64,000 bases of DNA from Novosphingobium sp. PhB165. Lineage in GTDB: Bacteria; Pseudomonadota; Alphaproteobacteria; Sphingomonadales; Sphingomonadaceae. Location: positions 930,001 through 994,000 of the forward strand of contig NZ_SLVB01000001.1 of the NCBI RefSeq assembly GCF_004341845.1, given 5' to 3'. The position numbers and the translations under genes are program-made. Shown here one piece after another: positions 28,266 to 37,729 of the stretch (position 1 is its first letter; every line of letters starts with the position of its first letter). Below the pieces are notes generated by a model. That model was not told the origin of the DNA, searched no databases, and saw only the letters and a program-made list of their open reading frames with translations.

Positions 28266-30065
28266 ATGGCATCCAGACCCGCATCCGTCTTCGGCATCGA
28301 CCGTTCGCTCTCCGGCAAGTCCTGGCGCTGGCGCGGCGGCAACATGGACCTTTCGGAGCCCGGCTCCGGCTTCGGAGGCGGCCTTGGCGACGATATCGTC
28401 ACCCAATTGCTGCTTTCGCGCGGCGTCCCGCGTGAGGATCTGGAGCGGCACCGCAGTCCTTCGCTGCGCTCGTTCCTGCCCGATCCCTCGGAATTCCGCG
28501 ACATGGACACCGCCGCGGAGCGTCTTGCCCAAGCGGTGCTGACGAACGAGACAGTGACCGTCTACGGCGATTACGACGTCGATGGCGCCACCAGCGCTGC
28601 GCTGCTGATCCTGCTGCTGCGCGGGCTCGGCCATGACGGGCGCTATTACATTCCCGACCGTCTGCTCGAAGGCTACGGGCCCAGCGGCGAGGCGCTCGTG
28701 CGAATCGCCGGCGAGGGATCGAGCCTGATCGTCACGGTCGACTGCGGCGCCATGGCGTACGAGGCGCTGGACATGGCGAATGACGCCGGTGTCGATGTGA
28801 TCGTGGTTGACCACCACAAGTGCTCCGCCGTGCTTCCGCGCGCCATGGCGCTGGTCAATCCGAACCGTCTGGACGAGAGCGAACTCGCCGCCGGGCATGG
28901 ACATCTCGCGGCTGTCGGCGTCGCATTCCTGCTGGCCGTGGCCACAGTGCGGGCCCTGCGCCGCAAGGGCTTTTTCGCCACGCACCGCGAACCCGATCTC
29001 TTCGCCCTGCTCGACCTTGTCGCGCTGGGCACCGTGGCCGACGTTGCCGCGCTCCACGGCCTCAACCGCGCGCTGGTGGCGCAAGGCCTCAAGATCATGG
29101 CCAAGCGCGAGAATATCGGCATGTCGGCGCTGATTGACGCAAGCCGCCTCAATCGCGCGCCCACCTGCTCCGACCTCGGCTTCGCGCTGGGTCCGCGCAT
29201 CAATGCAGGCGGTCGCGTCGGCGAATCGACGCTGGGCGTGCGCCTGCTCACCACCACCGACACGGAAGAAGCGGACACGATCGCCGCCCAGCTATCCCGC
29301 CTCAACGACGAGCGCCGCGCCATTGAGCAGGCGGTGCAGGAAGCCGCCGAAGCGCAGCTTGCAGCCCAGCACAACCGCGCCGTGATCGTTGTCGCCGGTG
29401 CCGGCTGGCATCCCGGCGTGATCGGCATCGTCGCCGGACGGATCAAGGAAAAGACCGGAAAGCCGACACTGGTCATCGCCCTTGACGCCGACGAGGCAGG
29501 CAACGGCAAAGGTTCGGGCCGTTCGATCTCGGGCGTGGACCTTGGCGCCGCGATCATCGCCGCGCGCGAGACGGGCCTGCTGGTGGCGGGCGGCGGCCAT
29601 GCCATGGCGGCCGGCCTCACGATCGCGGCCGACAAGCTGGACGCACTGGCCGAATGGCTCGATTCGCGCCTTGGCGCCGACGTTGCGGCGGCCAGCGCCC
29701 ACCAGTCGATGCTGCTGGATCTGGCGCTCGCACCCGGCGGTCTCACCCCTGATCTGGTCGAGACGCTGGAAAGCGCGGGGCCGTACGGTATGGGCTGGCC
29801 GGGCCCGCGCGTGGCAGTCGGGCCGGTACGTGTCATCAAGGCCGATACGGTGGGCGCCGATCACGTCCGCCTGATCGTTGGCGGCAACGACGGCGGCCGC
29901 TTCAAGGCCATGGCCTTCCGCGCAGCCGAAACCGACCTTGGGCAGGCCCTGCTCCACGCCTCGCAAGGGCGCCGCCTGTGGCTGGCCGGTCGGGCCAAGA
30001 TCGACGACTGGGGCAGCCGTCCGCAAGCCGAACTCCACGTCGATGATGCCGCATTTCTCGACTGA
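28266..30065 (+). CDS. recJ: Single-stranded-DNA-specific exonuclease RecJ
   Basis: 599 residues. 5'-3' ssDNA exonuclease in recombination and mismatch repair. The DHH phosphoesterase motifs are clear: DYDVDG at 102-107, VDCGAM near 158 and VDHH at 181-184. DHHA1 follows (GRSISGVDLGAAI ... GGGHAMAAGLTI), then the OB-fold C-terminus. The ATG at 28266 keeps the conserved VFGIDRSLSGKSWRWRGG N-terminus; no clear Shine-Dalgarno is visible. It stands alone before the tRNA-Glu cluster. Confidence 0.96.
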   Translation: MASRPASVFGIDRSLSGKSWRWRGGNMDLSEPGSGFGGGLGDDIVTQLLLSRGVPREDLERHRSPSLRSFLPDPSEFRDMDTAAERLAQAVLTNETVTVYGDYDVDGATSAALLILLLRGLGHDGRYYIPDRLLEGYGPSGEALVRIAGEGSSLIVTVDCGAMAYEALDMANDAGVDVIVVDHHKCSAVLPRAMALVNPNRLDESELAAGHGHLAAVGVAFLLAVATVRALRRKGFFATHREPDLFALLDLVALGTVADVAALHGLNRALVAQGLKIMAKRENIGMSALIDASRLNRAPTCSDLGFALGPRINAGGRVGESTLGVRLLTTTDTEEADTIAAQLSRLNDERRAIEQAVQEAAEAQLAAQHNRAVIVVAGAGWHPGVIGIVAGRIKEKTGKPTLVIALDADEAGNGKGSGRSISGVDLGAAIIAARETGLLVAGGGHAMAAGLTIAADKLDALAEWLDSRLGADVAAASAHQSMLLDLALAPGGLTPDLVETLESAGPYGMGWPGPRVAVGPVRVIKADTVGADHVRLIVGGNDGGRFKAMAFRAAETDLGQALLHASQGRRLWLAGRAKIDDWGSRPQAELHVDDAAFLD

Positions 30066-30111
30066 TTTCGGGAACTGACACGAAGAGTTCATTTTATTCG
30101 CCAAGAGGGGG

Positions 30112-30139
30112 TTGACCCCCCGGGGGACCGCCGCTAGAG
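30112..30139 (+). promoter_or_regulatory. Promoter of the tRNA-Glu cluster
   Basis: TTGACC at 30112-30117, 16 bases, then CTAGAG at 30134-30139, about 31 nt before the first tRNA. This is like strong alphaproteobacterial stable-RNA promoters (TTGAC with a CTA-type -10 box). Confidence 0.55.
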
Positions 30140-30170
30140 GGCCGGTCCTGCCTCCGGCACAGATCGGAAT

Positions 30171-30245
30171 GGCCCCTTCGTCTAGCGGTTAGGACGCGGC
30201 CCTTTCACGGCTGAAACACGGGTTCGATTCCCGTAGGGGTCACCA
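30171..30245 (+). tRNA. tRNA-Glu (UUC)
   Basis: 75 nt with the CCA encoded. The acceptor stem GGCCCCT pairs with AGGGGTC (one G-U). The T arm is GGGTTCGATTCCC. Anticodon TTC is at 30204-30206. First of three tandem tRNA-Glu genes. Confidence 0.97.
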
Positions 30246-30281
30246 TCTTGGTGCACGAGCGCAGGACCAAAATGCCTTTAC

Positions 30282-30356
30282 GGCCCCTTCGTCTAGCGGT
30301 CAGGACGCGGCCCTCTCACGGCTGAAACACGGGTTCGATTCCCGTAGGGGTCACCA
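30282..30356 (+). tRNA. tRNA-Glu (CUC)
   Basis: 75 nt with the CCA encoded and anticodon CTC at 30315-30317. It differs from its two neighbours only in the anticodon base and one D-loop base (C for T), so it is a recent duplicate or is kept alike by gene conversion. Confidence 0.97.
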
Positions 30357-30396
30357 TCTGCGGCTGCTTTCGGGTGACGCTTATGGGTAAAAATAT

Positions 30397-30471
30397 GGCC
30401 CCTTCGTCTAGCGGTTAGGACGCGGCCCTTTCACGGCTGAAACACGGGTTCGATTCCCGTAGGGGTCACCA
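30397..30471 (+). tRNA. tRNA-Glu (UUC)
   Basis: 75 nt with the CCA encoded and anticodon TTC at 30430-30432. Identical by eye to the first copy. Spacers between the three genes are 36 and 40 nt and unrelated, consistent with one transcript that is processed. Confidence 0.97.
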
Positions 30472-30497
30472 TCCTTGAATGGATCGGTGCAGGCATA

Positions 30498-30517
30498 GCG
30501 GCTCAGAGCCGCCTTTT
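30498..30517 (+). terminator. Terminator of the tRNA-Glu cluster
   Basis: GCGGCT / AGCCGC stem with a CAG loop followed by CTTTT, 26 nt after the last tRNA. Confidence 0.75.
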
Positions 30518-30532
30518 CCCACTCAATTTTGC

Positions 30533-31252
30533 TTAGTGACAGACCCGCCAGCCGGTCGGCCGGTTCGCCTGATCGAGATGCAGATGATCGGCATGCGCGG
30601 CGTTGTAGTCCGGCGAGAGCACGGTCGCGAAGCTCTTGCAGGCCTCGTCCCGCACGGCATGCAGGAACACCGCATCGTCGATGCCACCCTTCCAGTCGCG
30701 CCGGACCTCTATCCGACGCCCATTGGCCAGCACGAAGGCCGCCACGTCGATGGCATTGCCGGTGGCATGCTCGCTCCAGTTACCCATATCGCCGTGACCG
30801 ATGCGACGACAATTCACCGTACCGAGATGCTCTATCCGCACCACCGGGCTGCCGTAGATCATTTCCGCATGCGGCTGGATACCGTGGCGCAGCCACCATG
30901 CCAGGCCTGCGTCCAGAGCGCAGGTTCCCTCCGCATGGCGTGGCTTGAGAGCAGGCACCGTCGAGCCCGGGAAGCCAAGCATCCGGCGATCGGCGCGGCG
31001 GCAGGTTCCCTCCCCCACCGGCGGCAACGGCTTGCCGGGAAAATCACTGCGGAGCAGGAAGGATTGGCAGTCAGCCGGATCAGCACGCAACGCGGCCAGT
31101 TTGCGCCCCGTGGCCCATCCCGGGCGCTCAGCCAGTGTGAGCGGGGCCCAGGGATCGCTTCCGGGATGGTCGCGCAGCCAGTCCGCCGCCGCCAGCCCGA
31201 GACAGGCAAGCAGAATGAGCGACATGGCCACGCGGTCGATGGGAAAGATCAT
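30533..31252 (-). CDS. Extensin-like family protein
   Basis: 239 residues. One N-terminal hydrophobic segment (about 5-23) as signal or anchor, then an extensin-like C domain. Putative metal ligands are visible in HATGNAIDVAAF and HADHLHLD, a pattern shared with M15-type peptidoglycan peptidases. Probably acts on the cell wall in the periplasm. The gene for a 65-residue membrane protein lies 44 nt upstream on the same strand, so the two may be co-transcribed. Confidence 0.88.
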   Translation of the reverse strand: MIFPIDRVAMSLILLACLGLAAADWLRDHPGSDPWAPLTLAERPGWATGRKLAALRADPADCQSFLLRSDFPGKPLPPVGEGTCRRADRRMLGFPGSTVPALKPRHAEGTCALDAGLAWWLRHGIQPHAEMIYGSPVVRIEHLGTVNCRRIGHGDMGNWSEHATGNAIDVAAFVLANGRRIEVRRDWKGGIDDAVFLHAVRDEACKSFATVLSPDYNAAHADHLHLDQANRPTGWRVCH

Positions 31253-31296
31253 GCCGCATCAACGCCCGCACCTTCCCCTTCGCTCCGCACATCGGT

Positions 31297-31494
31297 TTAT
31301 TCGAGCATCGAGAAGATCGCCCAGGCCAGTCCGGTGGCGCCCAGGAACAAGGGCCAGGACCAATAGAGTTCGTGACCTTGGTAGAACGTATGCGTGATCG
31401 TAAGCGCTCCCCCATGCGAGCCTTGCGATCCGATGACCAGCGAAACGACCCACGTAAGCAGGAAAGCCGGGATCAACGCCTTGATGATTGCCAT
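31297..31494 (-). CDS. Small membrane protein, unrecognised
   Basis: 65 residues with two hydrophobic segments (about 2-22 and 46-63). The loop between them contains GSQGSHGGALTITHTFYQGHE. AAGGCAG lies about 10 nt before the ATG. The typical sphingomonad-like GC-rich codon use supports a real gene. No function can be given. Confidence 0.7.
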   Translation of the reverse strand: MAIIKALIPAFLLTWVVSLVIGSQGSHGGALTITHTFYQGHELYWSWPLFLGATGLAWAIFSMLE

Positions 31495-31677
31495 GACGAT
31501 AAACTGCCTTGACTGTGCCTGGGGGGAATTCTCCCACCAATTGGTAAATTTCGTACTACTGGAGCGGCCGGTTCAAACGATTGTCGCACTGTGGGTAACT
31601 CCGGGAAAACCGGAGGATAGTGCGGGGAAAATTTAGGGAGAACTTCGCTGTACCGGGCAACAAAATAGGGCCGGGCA

Positions 31678-31705
31678 ACAAAAAAGGGGGCGCGAAGCCC
31701 CCTTT
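31678..31705 (-). terminator. Terminator of the amino-acid permease gene
   Basis: On the minus strand AAAGGGGGC and GCCCCCTTT form a perfect 9-bp stem with a TTCGC loop and a run of T, 24 nt after the permease stop. A 13-base direct repeat CCGGGCAACAAAA occurs at 31653 and 31671 just beyond it. Confidence 0.9.
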
Positions 31706-31728
31706 CCTGTTTTCGCTAAGCCCCTGCC

Positions 31729-33291
31729 TCAGTGCGGCGGAAGCGGCTGCGGCGGAGCGTCGAAGTCTTCCTCGTGAGTCTCGACGATACCGCGGCCGAC
31801 ATGGCTCTTGCGGTAACCGTAAGCGAAGTAGACGACGAGGCCGATACCGCCCCAGACCGGAAGCACCAGCATCGCTTCAACCGGCAGGTTGAAGAACAGC
31901 ACCACGCAGCCGATGATCGCGAAGGGCGCCACCACCCACACCAGCGGGGTGCGGAACGGACGGACGCGCTTGGGATCGCGCACGCGCAGGATCAGCACGG
32001 CCACCGAGACCATCAGGAACGCGAAGAGCGTGCCCGAGTTCGAGATGTCGGCGAGCTGGCCCACCGGCAGCAGTGCGGCGGCAATCGCCACGAAGACGCC
32101 GGTAATCATGGTGACGATGTGCGGCGTCTTCCACTTGGGGTGGACGGTCGCCAGCTTCTCGGGAAGCAGGCCGTCGCGCGCCATCACGAAGAAGATACGG
32201 GTCTGGCCGTAGAGCATCATCAGGATGACCGAGGGCAGCGCAAGGTTGGCGGCCAGACCGATGAGGTCGCCCGCGCGGGTGTAGTTGATCGAGCGGAGAA
32301 CCTGGGCCAGCGCCTCGTTCGAGCAGACCAGCGGCGTTGCGCCCTGCTTGGCGAGTGCGGCGCACTGTGCGGCGAACTCGGGCGAGCCGGGCTGAATGCC
32401 CGCTGCGGTCGGCTGGGCGCCGACGGCACCGATCGCCCCGCCGGCGACGAGCAGGTAGAACACGGTGCAGATCGCAAGGCTGCCGATCAGGCCGATCGGC
32501 ACGTTGCGCTGCGGGTTCTTGGTTTCCTCAGCCGCGGTGGAAACTGCGTCGAAGCCGACATAGGCGAAGAAGATCGAGGCGGCGGCGCCGAAGACGCCCA
32601 TGCCGCTGCTACCCGCCGGGCCGAACCAGCCGTTCGGCGTGAAAGGCTCGAAATGCTCGACTTTCAGCACCGGCAGGGTCAGCGCGATGAACATCGTCAG
32701 CGCGGCGACCTTGATGGCGACGAGGATTGCGTTGAAAGTGGCGCTTTCCTTGGTGCCGATCACCAGCAGCGCCGTCACCGCCAGCGCCACGAAGATGGCG
32801 GGGACGTTGATGATGCCGTGGCTAAAATCGACGCCGGTGAGCGACCAGCTGGGTCCAGCCGATAACAATTCGGGTAACTGGAACCCTGTCAAACTCTTGA
32901 GCAGGCCCATGAAATAGCCCGACCAGCCGACTGAAACGGCCGAAGCGGCAACGGCATATTCCAGGATCAGCGCCCAGCCGACCATCCAGGCCAGCAATTC
33001 GCCGACGACTGCATAGCTGTACGTGTAGGCAGAACCGGAAACCGGCACCATCGAGGCCAGTTCCGAATAGCACAGTGCCGCCACGGCGCAGACGACGCCG
33101 GCGATCACGAAGCTCCACATCATGCCGGGCCCGGCCTTCTGGGCCGCCGCGGCAGTGAGAACGAAAATACCGGTGCCGATGATTGCGCCGACACCCAGAA
33201 GCGTCAGCTGCACGGGTCCGAGCGACCGGTGAAGAGATTTCTTTTCCGCCGTCGCCAGAATGGCGTCGAGCGGTTTTACGCGTCCGAACAT
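31729..33291 (-). CDS. APC-superfamily amino acid permease
   Basis: 520 residues, about 12 or more transmembrane helices. The first helix carries the APC substrate-site motif GAIIGTGIF, followed by ELASMVPVSGSAYTYSY; FFAYVGFDAVSTAAEE is the helix-6 region. It is most like cationic-amino-acid-transporter or YhdG-type members. I chose the ATG at 33291 because GGGGG lies 9 nt upstream and MFGRVKPLDAI is a normal start; the frame extends to 33429 without support. The likely substrate is an amino acid, not further defined. Confidence 0.9.
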   Translation of the reverse strand: MFGRVKPLDAILATAEKKSLHRSLGPVQLTLLGVGAIIGTGIFVLTAAAAQKAGPGMMWSFVIAGVVCAVAALCYSELASMVPVSGSAYTYSYAVVGELLAWMVGWALILEYAVAASAVSVGWSGYFMGLLKSLTGFQLPELLSAGPSWSLTGVDFSHGIINVPAIFVALAVTALLVIGTKESATFNAILVAIKVAALTMFIALTLPVLKVEHFEPFTPNGWFGPAGSSGMGVFGAAASIFFAYVGFDAVSTAAEETKNPQRNVPIGLIGSLAICTVFYLLVAGGAIGAVGAQPTAAGIQPGSPEFAAQCAALAKQGATPLVCSNEALAQVLRSINYTRAGDLIGLAANLALPSVILMMLYGQTRIFFVMARDGLLPEKLATVHPKWKTPHIVTMITGVFVAIAAALLPVGQLADISNSGTLFAFLMVSVAVLILRVRDPKRVRPFRTPLVWVVAPFAIIGCVVLFFNLPVEAMLVLPVWGGIGLVVYFAYGYRKSHVGRGIVETHEEDFDAPPQPLPPH

Positions 33292-33480
33292 TATTGGACC
33301 CCCGAGTTCTTGTATGGCGGCGACGCTAGCGCCATGCCCGAACATCGCAAGCGATAACGCGCTTGGTTCCCCAGTTTTGCTGTATCTGGACCGCATAATG
33401 GGGCCAGTTCCGGGCTGTGCCGAAGACATCGAGCTAATGGGGTTTACCGAGCACGGACGAGCCCGCTAAAAGCCCGAGCC

Positions 33481-34350
33481 ATGTCCACGACCTTCCAGCT
33501 CGACACCGCGACCAGCCGCGCCAATCCCACTCCGGCACCGATGAAGCGCCTGACGGTTCCTGCCATTCAGCGCCGCAAATCCGGCGGCCTGACCGCCGAG
33601 CCGCTGGTCATGCTAACGGCCTATACCGCCCGGCAAGCACAATTGCTGGACGAACATTGCGACATCCTGCTGGTAGGGGATTCGCTGGCGCAGGTCATCT
33701 ACGGCCTGCCCTCTACCCTGCCCGTCACGCTGGACATGATGATCGCCCACGGCGCCGCCGTGGTGCGCGGCAGCTACCACTCGCTGGTCATCGTGGACAT
33801 GCCTTTCGGCTCTTATGAGGAAAGCCCGCAGCAGGCATTCGCCTCGGCCGCGCGCGTCATGGCCGAGACCGGCTGCGCCGCCGTCAAGCTGGAGGGCGGC
33901 GTCGCCATGGCGGAGACCATCGCCTTCCTGACCAGCCGCGGCATTCCGGTGATGGCGCATATCGGCCTCACCCCGCAGGCCGTGAATGCGCTGGGCGGCT
34001 ACGGCGCACGGGGACGCAGTCAGGAAGAGCACGCCAAGATCATTTCGGACGGCAAGGCCGTGGCGGATGCGGGCGCCTTCTCGGTTGTCGTCGAAGGCGT
34101 GGTGGAACCGATCGCAGTCGCGCTCACGCAGAGCCTTGAAGTACCCGTGATCGGAATCGGCGCTTCGGCGCAGTGCGACGGACAAGTGCTGGTGGCCGAG
34201 GACATGCTGGGCATGTTCGACCGCGTGCCTCGCTTCGTGAAGCGCTATGCCGACATGGCGACGCTGGTCTCCGAAGCAGCGGCCAAATATGCCGAGGAGG
34301 TGCGCGCCCGCACCTTCCCCGGCGTCGAACAGACCTATCAGCCGAAGTAA
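33481..34350 (+). CDS. panB: 3-methyl-2-oxobutanoate hydroxymethyltransferase
   Basis: 289 residues. Makes ketopantoate in pantothenate (CoA precursor) synthesis. Ligands and motifs are visible: [29 protein letters not shown] and GHIGLTPQ-like [15 protein letters not shown], then EGV for the catalytic glutamate and IGIGAS. A polar extension of about 20 residues precedes the core. It is divergent from the permease gene and followed by a GNAT gene 7 nt downstream. panC is not adjacent. Confidence 0.96.
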   Translation: MSTTFQLDTATSRANPTPAPMKRLTVPAIQRRKSGGLTAEPLVMLTAYTARQAQLLDEHCDILLVGDSLAQVIYGLPSTLPVTLDMMIAHGAAVVRGSYHSLVIVDMPFGSYEESPQQAFASAARVMAETGCAAVKLEGGVAMAETIAFLTSRGIPVMAHIGLTPQAVNALGGYGARGRSQEEHAKIISDGKAVADAGAFSVVVEGVVEPIAVALTQSLEVPVIGIGASAQCDGQVLVAEDMLGMFDRVPRFVKRYADMATLVSEAAAKYAEEVRARTFPGVEQTYQPK

Positions 34351-34357
34351 CCCGATC

Positions 34358-34834
34358 ATGGTCACAGCAACGCTCACCTTGCGGATCGACGATCCGACGG
34401 CGCCCTATGTCGCCGACTTGCTCACCCATCACCTTTCCGAGCTGGCCTCGGTCATGGGCGAGCATGCCTTCGCGCTCGATTCCAGCGGCCTTTCGGCGCC
34501 GGAAGTGACCTTCTGGACAGCCTGGCGCGGGGACCTGCTTGCCGGTTTCGCCGCGCTCAAAGATCTGGGAGACGGCGAAGGCGAAGTAAAATCGATGCGC
34601 GCCGCCCCCGAAGCGCGGGGCACCGGCGTCGGGCGTGCCCTGCTCGATCATGTGGTCTCCGAAGCCCGTGCGCGTGGCTATGCGCGGCTCTATCTGGAAA
34701 CCGGCACGGCAGAGCTGCACCAACCGGCCATCGCGCTCTACCGCAAGGGCGGCTTCACCTCGTGCCCGCCTTTCGCAGACTACGCAGAAAGCCCCCATAA
34801 CCAGTTCATGGTGCTTGATTTTATCTCAGCGTGA
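34358..34834 (+). CDS. GNAT family N-acetyltransferase
   Basis: 158 residues. The acetyl-CoA binding signature is KSMRAAPEARGTGVGRALLDHV, and the final ALYRKGGFTSCPPFADYAESPHNQFM is usual for the family. It begins 7 nt after panB and is probably co-transcribed with it. It overlaps the convergent ArsR gene by 9 nt. The acceptor substrate is unknown. Confidence 0.9.
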   Translation: MVTATLTLRIDDPTAPYVADLLTHHLSELASVMGEHAFALDSSGLSAPEVTFWTAWRGDLLAGFAALKDLGDGEGEVKSMRAAPEARGTGVGRALLDHVVSEARARGYARLYLETGTAELHQPAIALYRKGGFTSCPPFADYAESPHNQFMVLDFISA

Positions 34835-35191
34835 TGTCTCCACATCGGGCGCCACGCCGGGACTTTCCGCGTCACCCACGATACGATTGAGACGGCTGAG
34901 CATCGACGCGGCGTAAGCGGCATAAGGCCCGATCCAGCGCTCGTGAATCGCGTGGATCGGCAGGGCGTCGAGGTGGTTCCACCGCTCTCGCCCGCGCCGC
35001 TCGACGATCAGCACCCCGGCCTGCTCCAGCACTTTCAGATGCTGCATCACTGTGCAGCGATCGAGTTCCGGCATCAGCGCGCACAGTTCGCCTGTCGTGC
35101 AGGCGCGCTCCTTCAGCACGTCCAGCATGCGCCTCCGCACCCGGTGCCCAAGCGCCTTGAACAGCGCGTCGTCTTGATCGTCGGTTGACAT
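34826..35191 (-). CDS. ArsR-type winged-helix transcriptional regulator
   Basis: 121 residues. FKALGHRVRRRMLDVLKERACTTGELCALMPELDRCTVMQHLKVLEQAGVLIVERRGRERWNHL fits the ArsR/HTH_5 fold, with the recognition helix around CTVMQHLKVLE. Divergent from an SRPBCC (AHSA1-like) gene, the common pairing in which the regulator controls its neighbour. An inverted repeat overlaps its start codon and suggests autoregulation. The ligand is unknown. Confidence 0.92.
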   Translation of the reverse strand: MSTDDQDDALFKALGHRVRRRMLDVLKERACTTGELCALMPELDRCTVMQHLKVLEQAGVLIVERRGRERWNHLDALPIHAIHERWIGPYAAYAASMLSRLNRIVGDAESPGVAPDVETSR

Positions 35192-35209
35192 GTTACAAAA
35201 TCATAACAT
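35190..35209. promoter_or_regulatory. Likely operator of the ArsR-type regulator
   Basis: Arms ATGTTA (35190-35195) and TAACAT (35204-35209) are perfectly complementary with 8 bases between. The site overlaps the arsR-type ATG and lies 30 nt upstream of the SRPBCC start, so binding could block both genes. Confidence 0.55.
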
Positions 35210-35239
35210 AATCGGATCGACCTGCAAGGGAGTCGAACC

Positions 35240-35707
35240 ATGACGCCGAAGTTCACTGTCGGGGGCCGGATCGCAAAGCCTGTTGGCGAGGTTTTCGAAG
35301 CCGTCGCGAACCCTGACTCGCTGTCCGAATTCTTCACCACCGGCGGCGCGAAAGGCCGGCTGGAGACGGGTGCCGTCGTCACCTGGGATTTTCACGATTT
35401 CCCCGGCGCCTTCCCCGTCCATGTGGTCGAAGTCGAGAAGGACAAGCGCATCGTCCTGCGCTGGGATGGCGACAAGAGCGCGGTCCCAGCAGATGCCGAC
35501 GGCACACACCGGACACTCGTGACCATGACGTTCGAAGCGCTCGACGACGGCCGCACGCGCGTCCAGATCGCCGAGGAAGGCTGGCTGGACACGCCGGAGG
35601 GGATCAAGGCCTCCTACGGCAATTGCGAAGGCTGGACCGGGATGCTGGCAGCGATGAAAGCGTGGCTGGAACACGGGATAAACTTGCGCGAAGGCTTCTA
35701 TAAATAA
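35240..35707 (+). CDS. SRPBCC (AHSA1-like) family protein
   Basis: 155 residues. START/Bet v1-type lipid or small-molecule pocket: the beginning KFTVGGRIAKPVGEVFEAVANPDSLSEFFT and the end EGWTGMLAAMKAWLEHGINLREGFYK are typical of the Aha1 C-terminal-like group. Partner of the divergent ArsR-type regulator. Biochemical role not known. Confidence 0.88.
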   Translation: MTPKFTVGGRIAKPVGEVFEAVANPDSLSEFFTTGGAKGRLETGAVVTWDFHDFPGAFPVHVVEVEKDKRIVLRWDGDKSAVPADADGTHRTLVTMTFEALDDGRTRVQIAEEGWLDTPEGIKASYGNCEGWTGMLAAMKAWLEHGINLREGFYK

Positions 35708-35756
35708 CGACACATCCGCAGCGCCCCGGAACCCGCAGACCCCAAACCACCTTCCA

Positions 35757-35784
35757 ATCCCGCTCAGCCTGAGCCTGTCGAAGG
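35757..35784. repeat. Short interspersed repeat copy (GAGCCTGTCGAAG type)
   Basis: Contains CGCTCAGCCTGAGC then CTGTCGAAG. A near-identical copy lies at 52400-52424 and an inverted part at 52340-52352. This looks like a short intergenic repeat that I remember as common in sphingomonad genomes. It falls in the gap between the SRPBCC and M28 genes. Confidence 0.6.
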
Positions 35785-35845
35785 CCCCGCAGACAAGCAC
35801 TACCACCCCTTGCCTCCCCCACCTCGCGATCTAAAAGCGTGGGGC

Positions 35846-37519
<1,674 letters not shown>

Positions 37520-37602
37520 GCGCCTCGCCCTTAACACAGTGGGCGGCGACCTAAGGGGGCTACACGGGCCGCACGTGATTACCGCCCACCGTTTCCCACC
37601 CT

Positions 37603-37685
37603 CGTCATTGCGAGCGGCGAAGCCGCGCGGCAATCCAGAGTAGGCGCAAACCGCTCTGGATTGCTTCGCTCCGCTCGCAATGACG
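37603..37685. repeat. Imperfect inverted repeat (REP-like element)
   Basis: CGTCATTGCGAGCGGCGAAG ... CAATCCAGAG on one side and CTCTGGATTG ... CGCTCGCAATGACG on the other form a long hairpin of about 83 nt between the M28 and ABC1-kinase genes. This type of palindrome is widespread between genes of sphingomonads, as I remember. It lies at a convergent junction and may also end transcription. Confidence 0.75.
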
Positions 37686-37729
37686 AACGACGGTGGAGGA
37701 ACGACGGACTACGGACGGCGGGCGCTGGC

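Noticed and set aside
31653..31683. Direct repeat CCGGGCAACAAAA, two copies 18 nt apart, as a possible small array
   Set aside because: Only two copies, next to a terminator; no CRISPR-like periodicity or spacer pattern.
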